6,297 nucleotides of DNA from DASVCZ01 sp036381335 (GTDB lineage: Bacteria; Patescibacteriota; Microgenomatia; UBA1400; PJMF01), in assembly GCA_036381335.1 (NCBI GenBank), contig DASVCZ010000018.1, positions 1 through 6,297 of the forward strand. Direction: 5' to 3'. Under the pieces are notes generated by a model. That model was not told the DNA's origin. It saw only the letters and a list, made by a program, of their open reading frames with translations, and made no database searches. The translations under genes and the position numbers were made by a program. Below, piece by piece: positions 1 to 5,411 of this stretch (the stretch's first letter is position 1; every line of letters starts with the position of its first letter).

Positions 1-505
1 CTACAGATTCACTGTGACCGGTGCCGATGGCACCTAGCTCTTCATATGCCACCATGCATTTGTCCAAGTACTGACGGTCAATGGCTGCGGCTTGATCAGC
101 AATATATTCGTCATCGACACAGACGATAGGAGTGATGTTATTGTCTATGGCTTGGGCTACTTTGTTAGCCACATCTTGGTGAGTTTCATGGAAGTAACGC
201 CGTCGTTCTGAATGGCCAACGATAGCATACTTCACACCAAAACCAACCAAGTTAGTAGTCGAAACAGCACCGGTATAGGCGCCAGCCGGGAAGGGACTTA
301 GATCTTGGACTGCCAACTTGGTCTGAGAGTGCTTGTCTTTCGCTAAGAGACGGTTGGAGACAAACATTAAGCTGGGCATGGGTGGTGCTATAGCCACTTC
401 AATGCCAGTTGGAAGCTGATCACTTTTTTCTTCAAACACCTCTATCCACTTTTGCACGTCTTCGCGAGTTTTGTGTGATTTCCAGTTGGCGATAATGAGT
501 TTCAT
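1..505 (-). CDS. tpiA: Triosephosphate isomerase, C-terminus cut by the window edge
   Basis: Triosephosphate isomerase interconverts dihydroxyacetone phosphate and glyceraldehyde 3-phosphate in cytoplasmic glycolysis. Translation of the minus strand from the ATG at 505-503 stays open for 168 codons and runs off the window. It begins MKLIIANWKSHKTRE, carrying substrate-binding Asn7 and Lys9. The catalytic-histidine motif GHSERRRYFHET follows, with His98, and the catalytic glutamate is Glu155 in AYEELGAIGTG. All three catalytic positions are therefore present. Glu155 sits about ten residues earlier than the usual position near 165, so the barrel is compact. The missing part should be roughly 60-85 residues, including the phosphate-binding GG loop. 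Loop 6 is odd: the residues after the glutamate are ELG, not the usual PVW or archaeal PPE. No Shine-Dalgarno precedes the start, and a -10-like TATCAT lies six bases upstream, suggesting a leaderless mRNA. The gene is divergent from uvrD across 16 bp. The family call is very secure. Confidence 0.96.
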   Translation of the reverse strand, partial: MKLIIANWKSHKTREDVQKWIEVFEEKSDQLPTGIEVAIAPPMPSLMFVSNRLLAKDKHSQTKLAVQDLSPFPAGAYTGAVSTTNLVGFGVKYAIVGHSERRRYFHETHQDVANKVAQAIDNNITPIVCVDDEYIADQAAAIDRQYLDKCMVAYEELGAIGTGHSESV

Positions 506-521
506 GATACTATGATACTTC
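506..521. promoter_or_regulatory. Compact divergent promoter between tpiA and uvrD (predicted)
   Basis: The whole gap between the two start codons is 16 bp. On the plus strand TATGAT (511-516) ends five bases before the uvrD ATG. On the minus strand TATCAT (517-512) ends six bases before the tpiA ATG. The two hexamers overlap by five bases in the near-symmetric heptamer TATGATA. Each would place transcription start at or within a base or two of the start codon, so both mRNAs would be leaderless, which fits the lack of any Shine-Dalgarno. Upstream elements are weak: TTGGCG (486-491, 19-bp spacer) for uvrD and TTGTAG (539-534 on the minus strand, 16-bp spacer) for tpiA. The site also contains a tandem 8-bp repeat, ATGATACT at 504-511 and 512-519. 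The promoter is predicted from position and motif only. Confidence 0.6.
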
Positions 522-2483
522 ATGAAGGATTTACTACAACTATTAAACCCCAAGCAACTGGAGGCGGTGATTCACCCGGCGGGGCCGGCTATGGTGCTGG
601 CGGGAGCCGGATCGGGTAAAACCCGAGTGCTAACTACTCGAGTGGCCTGGCTGATTAAAGACCAAGGCATCGAACCACAGAGTATTTTGCTGGTGACCTT
701 CACTAATAAAGCCGCCGCCGAAATGAACCACCGCGTAGCCCAATTCACGGGTTCTGGCCTGCCTTTATCAGGAACCTTTCACAGTATTTGCGCCAAAATT
801 TTACGTCGCCATGGCTACGCCATCGGCCTAGATCCTAGCTACACTATCTATGACGCTGATGACCAATTAAGTGTGCTCAAACAACTGTATAAAGAACACG
901 GCTACAGCGTTAAAGAATTTAATCCCAACTCCGTTAAAGCTACCATTTCCACCGCCAAAAACGAAATGATCTCTCCGGCAGAGTACGAAGCCATGGTTAG
1001 TGGTCGCTTCCAGGATTTTGCCGCCAGAATGTACAAGCTGTACAACGCTGCCTTACAAAAACAACGGGCCGTCGACTTCGATGACCTAATGTTACTGACA
1101 GTCAAACTGCTTCAAACTGATAAACATATTTTAAGTCACTTCCAAGAGTTGCTATCCCACGTCCTGGTCGACGAATATCAAGATACTAATAAGGTTCAGT
1201 ACGAGTTAACAAAGTTATTTGCCCGACCACACAACAATGTCTACGTAGTAGGGGACTTTGCTCAAAGTATTTACACTTGGCGCGGGGCTGACTATCGCAA
1301 TATGCTCCACCTAAAACAGGATTTTGACGGCCTAACCGAGTACAAATTGGAGCAAAATTACCGCTCTACTCAAGCCATTTTAGACGCGGCCACCAGCGTT
1401 ATTTCGCATGCAACTTCTCATCCCGTCCTGTCACTTTGGACTGATAATAACGATACTCAACCTTTGACTGTCTTTGAAACTAGTAGTGGGGAAGAGGAAG
1501 CAGCTAAAGTTCTGGACACCATTACCAATGACTTATCAAACTATTCCTATAACGACGTGGTGATTTTATACCGCACTAACGCTCAATCCCGGTTATTTGA
1601 AGAAGCCTGTATGAAACGAGGCGTGCCGTATAGATTAGTGGGTGGTTTTAAGTTCTATGAACGCAAGGAAATCAAGGACCTGTTGGCCTACCTACGGTAC
1701 TTAATTAATCGAGCAGATGACGTCAGTCACACTCGTATTGAAAAACTAGGCAAACGCCGACTGCACGCCTTCGAGGCCTGGATTGAAAAAAATGCCGCTA
1801 CCGACTGGATCAATCAACCGCCCTTGAAAATTCTGGAGAGTATTTTGGAAGCAACTAACTATGTCGAGCTATTCGACGACAAAGACCCTGAAGATTTGTC
1901 TCGCTTGGAAAATATTAAAGAGTTGCTTAACGTTGCTTCACAGTTCTCCAGTGCCACTCAATTTTTAGAAAACATTGCCCTGGTACAAGATAATTACATG
2001 GCTGATTTGGCAGATGGAGACACTCGCTCAGCAGTGACTTTAATGAGTCTACATTCTGCTAAAGGCCTGGAATTTCCGGTCGTTTTTATGGTGGGGATGG
2101 AAGAAGGGCTGCTACCACACTCGCGTTCCTTAATGGACAAAGGCCAAATGGAAGAAGAGCGCCGTCTCTGTTACGTCGGCATCACCCGCGCCCAAGAAAA
2201 ACTGTACTTTAGTTATGCTCGTCGCCGGTACATGTACGGTAATAGTTCCTATACTGTCCGCAGTCGCTTTTTAAACGATATTCCTGAAGAACTCCTCAAC
2301 ATCATCACTACTACCTCTAGCGAATACAACCAACCGCATTTTAACTCCTTTTCCACCAACCCCAAGCTTTCTCCTTTAAAAGAGCGAGTCCTCGATACCA
2401 AACGCAAACTAATCATGGATGATGAGACTATGAATGACTTACTGAGTGGCGATATGGATATTGAAGCCTTCCTGGATAGCTGA
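522..2483 (+). CDS. uvrD: UvrD/PcrA-type superfamily 1 ATP-dependent 3'-5' DNA helicase, shortened form
   Basis: This is a superfamily 1A helicase of 653 residues that unwinds DNA during nucleotide-excision and mismatch repair and clears replication blocks in the cytoplasm. All motifs are present in order: Q motif LNPKQLEAV (8-16), Walker A GAGSGKT (28-34, Lys33), motif Ia TFTNKAAAEM (59-68), motif Ib GTFHS (84-88), Walker B DEYQD (217-221), motif III GDFAQSIYTWRGAD (244-257, Gln248), motif IV QNYRS (278-282, Arg281), motif V SLHSAKGLEF (509-518) and motif VI YVGITRA (551-557, Arg556). The 2B region between motifs IV and V is clearly shorter than in E. coli UvrD (about 720 residues) and lacks the usual N-x-P-x-RGIG stretch, reading RIEKLGKRRL there. 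The C-terminus has no Tudor-like KFGxG domain and ends in an acidic tail (DDETMNDLLSGDMDIEAF). The ATG at 522 is chosen because the Q motif follows at the normal distance; there is no Shine-Dalgarno. It could equally be named pcrA. Confidence 0.95.
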   Translation: MKDLLQLLNPKQLEAVIHPAGPAMVLAGAGSGKTRVLTTRVAWLIKDQGIEPQSILLVTFTNKAAAEMNHRVAQFTGSGLPLSGTFHSICAKILRRHGYAIGLDPSYTIYDADDQLSVLKQLYKEHGYSVKEFNPNSVKATISTAKNEMISPAEYEAMVSGRFQDFAARMYKLYNAALQKQRAVDFDDLMLLTVKLLQTDKHILSHFQELLSHVLVDEYQDTNKVQYELTKLFARPHNNVYVVGDFAQSIYTWRGADYRNMLHLKQDFDGLTEYKLEQNYRSTQAILDAATSVISHATSHPVLSLWTDNNDTQPLTVFETSSGEEEAAKVLDTITNDLSNYSYNDVVILYRTNAQSRLFEEACMKRGVPYRLVGGFKFYERKEIKDLLAYLRYLINRADDVSHTRIEKLGKRRLHAFEAWIEKNAATDWINQPPLKILESILEATNYVELFDDKDPEDLSRLENIKELLNVASQFSSATQFLENIALVQDNYMADLADGDTRSAVTLMSLHSAKGLEFPVVFMVGMEEGLLPHSRSLMDKGQMEEERRLCYVGITRAQEKLYFSYARRRYMYGNSSYTVRSRFLNDIPEELLNIITTTSSEYNQPHFNSFSTNPKLSPLKERVLDTKRKLIMDDETMNDLLSGDMDIEAFLDS

Positions 2484-2489
2484 GATAAT
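2461..2489 (+). promoter_or_regulatory. Predicted promoter for the femX-pyrH-gap genes
   Basis: TTGAAG at 2461-2466 matches the -35 consensus at four of six bases. It is separated by 17 bp from GATAAT at 2484-2489, which matches the -10 consensus at five of six. The -35 lies inside the last codons of uvrD, and the -10 begins on the base after the uvrD stop. Transcription would start near 2496, leaving a leader of only about five bases before the ATG at 2501, where no Shine-Dalgarno is visible. It could be a chance match in a short gap, with femX instead transcribed from the uvrD promoter. Confidence 0.45.
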
Positions 2490-2500
2490 AAGTCCTCGAT

Positions 2501-3535
2501 ATGCTTATCCGCCCCCTTCGAGAAGAAGAAAAAGATTTGTACAACCGCGTTGTTGATCACCCCTTACAATCATGGGAGTGGGGTGAGTTCCGCAAAAAAA
2601 CTGGCGTCAAAGTGGAGCGAGTCGGGTTTTTCCAAAGTGGACAACTCCAACGTGCCCTCGAAGTTTCGTTTCATCCCATTCCCGTTATTAACCAAACAGC
2701 CGGCTACTTACCTAAAGGCTACATGCCTGACGAAGAACAGTTAGCGGCACTGCGCCAAATAGCCAAGCCCCATCACGCTCTTTTTATTAAATTAGAACCG
2801 AACGTGGCTCAGCCTGTTGATACGCCTTCCGGTCACAAAAATATTTCTGAATTTCTCCAAAAAGAAGGAGCTGTACCTGGCCGACCGCTGTTCACTAAGT
2901 ACACCTATATTTTAGATTTAACTAAGGATGAAGAAGCCCTATTTGCGCAACTAGAAAGCAAAACTCGTTACAACGTCCGCGTGGCCTATAAAAAAGGCGT
3001 CCGCATTTTTGAAAATACCTCGAAAGAGGGGATGGAGCAGTACCTGGACTTACTCAGCAAAACCACCGAGCGCCAGCAATTCTATGCTCACGGACCTGAG
3101 TATTTCCGCACCATGTGGGACACTTTGGGCGACAGCGGCATGTTAAAAATCTTTCATGCTGTCTATGAAGAAAAAATTTTGGTCTCTTGGATTATGTTTA
3201 TGTTTAACGGGGTCTTGTACTATCCCTACGGGGCTTCATCCCGAGATAACCCAGAGGTCATGGCCAGCAACTTAATGATGTGGGAAATGATTCGCTTTGG
3301 TAAAGAACAAGGGTGCCGCAGTTTCGACATGTGGGGCTCACTCGGGCCAGACGCTGACAAAAGCAATCCTTGGTACGGTTTTCACCGCTTTAAACGCGGC
3401 TACAACGGGACCTTGTACGAATTTTTAGGCACTTACGACTTGATTACTGGCCACAAACAAGTGTATAACCTGTTTAGAGTTATTGAAGATATTAGGTGGA
3501 AATTATTACGGCTAAGAGCCAAGTTACCTTTTTAA
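2501..3535 (+). CDS. FemA/FemX/MurM-family aminoacyltransferase (peptidoglycan cross-bridge)
   Basis: The 344-residue product belongs to the FemABX family. These enzymes transfer an amino acid from aminoacyl-tRNA to the stem peptide of peptidoglycan precursors, usually lipid II at the inner face of the membrane. Family marks are LQSWEWGEFRKKTG (22-35), the lysine/arginine-rich RYNVRVAYKKGV (156-167), the second GNAT-fold core YPYGASSRDN (241-250) with MASNLMMWEMIRFGKEQG (254-271), then FDMWGSLG (275-282) and the closing WYGFHRFKRGYNG (291-303). Length matches single-chain FemX of about 335-345 residues, and the coiled-coil arm of S. aureus FemA is absent. There is no signal peptide or membrane segment, as expected. 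The ATG at 2501 lies 17 bp after the uvrD stop with no Shine-Dalgarno. The pyrH start follows 17 bp after its stop. The amino acid added cannot be read from sequence. Some relatives act in lipid or exopolysaccharide biosynthesis, so the exact acceptor is uncertain. Confidence 0.88.
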   Translation: MLIRPLREEEKDLYNRVVDHPLQSWEWGEFRKKTGVKVERVGFFQSGQLQRALEVSFHPIPVINQTAGYLPKGYMPDEEQLAALRQIAKPHHALFIKLEPNVAQPVDTPSGHKNISEFLQKEGAVPGRPLFTKYTYILDLTKDEEALFAQLESKTRYNVRVAYKKGVRIFENTSKEGMEQYLDLLSKTTERQQFYAHGPEYFRTMWDTLGDSGMLKIFHAVYEEKILVSWIMFMFNGVLYYPYGASSRDNPEVMASNLMMWEMIRFGKEQGCRSFDMWGSLGPDADKSNPWYGFHRFKRGYNGTLYEFLGTYDLITGHKQVYNLFRVIEDIRWKLLRLRAKLPF

Positions 3536-3541
3536 CAATTC

Positions 3542-3548
3542 AGAAAGG
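3542..3548 (+). promoter_or_regulatory. Shine-Dalgarno fixing the pyrH start
   Basis: AGAAAGG ends four bases before the ATG at 3553. This is why the start is placed there and not at an in-frame ATG at 3496, which lies inside femX and would add 19 residues unlike any UMP kinase N-terminus. Confidence 0.75.
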
Positions 3549-3552
3549 CGTT

Positions 3553-4293
3553 ATGAGTAAACCTCGTTTCAAACGTATTATGGTCAAAGTCGGTGGCGAG
3601 TCTTTGATTGGCGACCGCGAGTATGGCATCGATCCTCAAGCCGCTATGGACGTGGCCAACAAATTAAAAGCTGTCTATGCCAATAACGTTCAAATTGCGG
3701 TGGTGATTGGTGGCGGCAATATCTTCCGTGGTATTTCTGGTTCTAAAAACGGAATTGATCGGGCAACGGCTGATTACATGGGCATGTTAGCAACTGTCAT
3801 GAACGGTTTAGCTCTTCAAGATGCGTTAGAAAAAGTAGGCGTTCCCACTAGGTTACAAACCGCCCTCCAAATGCCAGCGGTAGCGGAAAGTTTTGTCCGT
3901 CGCCGCGCCATTCGCCATATGGAAAAAGGCCGCGTAGTTATTTTAGGAGCCGGCACTGGGGTTCCTTATGTAACCACGGATACTGGCGCTTCTCTGCATG
4001 CCTTGGAGCTCCACTGCGACGTGTTGATGAAAGCCACCAAAGTCAATGGTATCTATGATAAAGACCCAATGAAACACACCGATGCTAAGAGATTCAAAAC
4101 TTTAAGTTTTGATGATGCTATCAGCATGCCAGGCGTAGAAGTGATGGACACCGCAGCCTTAGCTATGTCTCGAGAGAATAATATGCCGGTCATGGTTTTC
4201 GAATTATTTGAAGGCGAGAACTTGCTAAATGCCGCTCTAGGTCGAGACGTAGGCACCTATGTGGGGAACGAAGTTAAAACTGAGTTTGCATGA
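3553..4293 (+). CDS. pyrH: UMP kinase (bacterial, amino acid kinase family)
   Basis: UMP kinase phosphorylates UMP to UDP with ATP, feeding RNA, DNA and UDP-sugar synthesis, including the UDP-linked peptidoglycan precursors. The 246-residue product matches the usual length of about 240. It shows the N-terminal nucleotide-binding strand RIMVKVGGESL (8-18), the glycine loop VVIGGGNIFRG (50-60), the UMP-site stretch ADYMGMLATVMNGLALQDAL (73-92), VVILGAGTGVPYVTTDTGA (128-146) and LMKATKVNGIYDKDP (158-172). The first loop reads K-V-G-G-E where E. coli has K-L-S-G-E, a minor change. The start at 3553 is supported by a Shine-Dalgarno and by the MSKPRFKRIMVK alignment. The gene sits between femX (17 bp upstream) and gap (10 bp downstream) on one strand. 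It is not flanked by tsf or frr, its neighbours in most bacteria. TGA is the stop. The family call is very secure. Confidence 0.97.
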   Translation: MSKPRFKRIMVKVGGESLIGDREYGIDPQAAMDVANKLKAVYANNVQIAVVIGGGNIFRGISGSKNGIDRATADYMGMLATVMNGLALQDALEKVGVPTRLQTALQMPAVAESFVRRRAIRHMEKGRVVILGAGTGVPYVTTDTGASLHALELHCDVLMKATKVNGIYDKDPMKHTDAKRFKTLSFDDAISMPGVEVMDTAALAMSRENNMPVMVFELFEGENLLNAALGRDVGTYVGNEVKTEFA

Positions 4294-4298
4294 AAGGG
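4292..4298 (+). promoter_or_regulatory. Shine-Dalgarno fixing the gap start
   Basis: GAAAGGG overlaps the pyrH TGA stop and ends five bases before the ATG at 4304. It decides the start against the in-frame ATG at 4259, which overlaps pyrH and would add 15 residues before the conserved GINGFGRIGR. The close coupling suggests pyrH and gap are cotranscribed. Confidence 0.75.
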
Positions 4299-4303
4299 CA
4301 CAT

Positions 4304-5353
4304 ATGAACACCCCCCAAACTTTTGGTATTAACGGTTTTGGCCGGATTGGACGAACAGCTCTCCGTGTCTGGTGGCAGAACCTCCGTCATCAAGCTGACT
4401 TAAAAATGGTCAATACTTCGGGCTCGATGGAAATAGAGGACTGGGCTCATCTATTGAAGTACGATAGCAACTACGGCCTGTTTGATGTCGAAATTACCGT
4501 TCAACGCCAACAATCAACCAAAGATGCTAACGATGCTAATCCAGTGTTGGGAACATTAACGTTAGATGGGCAACACACGATGGTGGTGACCGCTCAACGG
4601 GACCCAGCTAAGTTACCTTGGGGACAGGTGGGTGTGCATACGGTGATTGAATCGACCGGAGTCTTTGTGACAGAAGAAAAAGCCAGCCTCCATCTGCAAG
4701 GCGGCGCTCAAAGGGTGATTATTTCCGCTCCGCCTAAAGGCGGCAACATTATGACCGGTATCATTGGGGTCAACCAATTCCCGCCGGATCAAAAAGTAGT
4801 ATCGAATGCTTCGTGTACTACCAACTGTGTGGCTCCAGTAGCAGCCATCATGCACTCAGTCTTCGGTGTCAAAAAAGCCATCATGACCACTATTCACTCA
4901 TACACTGACGACCAAAACTTGCACGACAACTCTCATAAGGACTTGCGTCGCGCTCGAGCGGCAGCTCTCAACATTGTCCCCACTTCTACTGGGGCTGCTA
5001 TTTCAGTCACCGATATTATTCCTGAGCTACAAGGTTTGTTTGATGGCTTAGCTATTCGGGTGCCAACCCCAGTCGGTTCGCTGTCTGATATGGTCTTTGT
5101 CACTAGTCGCCCCACTACCAAAGAAGAAGTTAACCAAGCGCTGCGCGATGCCAGTCAACAAGCACGTTGGAAAGGTATCTTAGCGGTCACGGACGAGCCC
5201 ATTGTCTCTAGTGATATTAAAGGTCGATCAGAATCATCTATCATCGATCTCTCACTGACTAACGTCATTGGTGGCGACTTAGTCAAAGTCGTCAGCTGGT
5301 ACGACAATGAGTGGGGATACTGCAATCGGCTCGTAGAACAAGTGACGAAGTAA
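4304..5353 (+). CDS. gap: Glyceraldehyde-3-phosphate dehydrogenase, phosphorylating, with altered coenzyme-site residues
   Basis: This enzyme oxidises glyceraldehyde 3-phosphate to 1,3-bisphosphoglycerate with reduction of NAD(P) in cytoplasmic glycolysis. The 349-residue product has the Rossmann start GINGFGRIGRTAL (8-20), HLLKYDSNYG (49-58), ESTGVF (116-121), the active-site SNASCTTNC with catalytic Cys171 (167-175), TTIHSYTDDQ with His198 (195-204), DLRRARAAA (213-221), PTSTGAA (226-232), RVPTPVGSL (252-260) and SWYDNEWGY (331-339). The aspartate that binds the adenine ribose in NAD-specific enzymes (VND) is threonine here (VNT, Thr38). The S-loop Leu-Pro pair is Asn209-Ser210. Both changes point towards NADP tolerance. 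An insertion of roughly a dozen residues (about 67-81, STKDANDANP) accounts for the length above the usual 335 or so. Ten bp separate it from pyrH. Identity as GAPDH is very secure; coenzyme preference is inference. Confidence 0.97.
   Translation: MNTPQTFGINGFGRIGRTALRVWWQNLRHQADLKMVNTSGSMEIEDWAHLLKYDSNYGLFDVEITVQRQQSTKDANDANPVLGTLTLDGQHTMVVTAQRDPAKLPWGQVGVHTVIESTGVFVTEEKASLHLQGGAQRVIISAPPKGGNIMTGIIGVNQFPPDQKVVSNASCTTNCVAPVAAIMHSVFGVKKAIMTTIHSYTDDQNLHDNSHKDLRRARAAALNIVPTSTGAAISVTDIIPELQGLFDGLAIRVPTPVGSLSDMVFVTSRPTTKEEVNQALRDASQQARWKGILAVTDEPIVSSDIKGRSESSIIDLSLTNVIGGDLVKVVSWYDNEWGYCNRLVEQVTK
4523..4540 (+). repeat. Tandem 9-bp repeat inside gap encoding DAN-DAN
   Basis: GATGCTAAC is followed directly by GATGCTAAT, identical at eight of nine bases. 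It encodes Asp-Ala-Asn twice within a loop insertion absent from typical GAPDH. A small in-frame duplication would explain part of the extra length. Confidence 0.7.
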
Positions 5354-5366
5354 AACTGCTCCCGTT

Positions 5367-5385
5367 TTGCCACCTTCTTGCCACC
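5367..5385 (+). repeat. Direct repeat of TTGCCACC in the gap-comM spacer
   Basis: TTGCCACC occurs at 5367-5374 and again at 5378-5385, an 11-bp period close to one helical turn. It lies just upstream of a -10-like hexamer, so it could be a regulator site, but two copies of 8 bp may be chance. No hairpin terminator is visible in the 58-bp spacer (5354-5411). Confidence 0.35.
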
Positions 5386-5394
5386 AAAGTCCTT

Positions 5395-5400
5395 TATGAT
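5395..5400 (+). promoter_or_regulatory. Possible -10 element upstream of comM
   Basis: TATGAT, the same hexamer seen before uvrD, ends 11 bases before the comM ATG at 5412 and would give a leader of about five bases. No good -35 is found at a 15-18 bp spacing. Only a weak AGAG (5402-5405) could act as a Shine-Dalgarno. Read-through from gap is the alternative. Confidence 0.35.
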
Positions 5401-5411
5401 CAGAGATTGTT

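Noticed and set aside
2481..2483. Possible recoding of UGA (as in Gracilibacteria or Absconditabacteria)
   Set aside because: TGA ends uvrD and pyrH exactly where the proteins should end, each is followed at once by another gene start, and no gene here has an in-frame TGA.
2249..2560. Minus-strand reading frame of 103 codons across the uvrD-femX junction
   Set aside because: It lies opposite two well-supported genes, has low-complexity composition and no recognisable motif; likewise the other minus-strand frames of 60-85 codons opposite uvrD, pyrH, gap and comM.
2550..2744. Plus-strand 64-codon frame inside femX
   Set aside because: It is an out-of-frame shadow of a strongly conserved gene, with no ribosome binding site or family resemblance.
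3496..3552. An upstream in-frame ATG that would extend pyrH by 19 residues into femX
   Set aside because: The extra residues do not look like a UMP kinase N-terminus, they overlap femX, and a good Shine-Dalgarno sits four bases before the ATG at 3553.
4259..4303. An upstream in-frame ATG that would extend gap by 15 residues into pyrH
   Set aside because: The Shine-Dalgarno at 4292-4298 and the short distance from ATG 4304 to GINGFGRIGR support the shorter form.
5354..5411. Transcription terminator after gap
   Set aside because: No GC-rich stem followed by a T run is present in the spacer; the TTTT at 5365-5368 has no stem before it.
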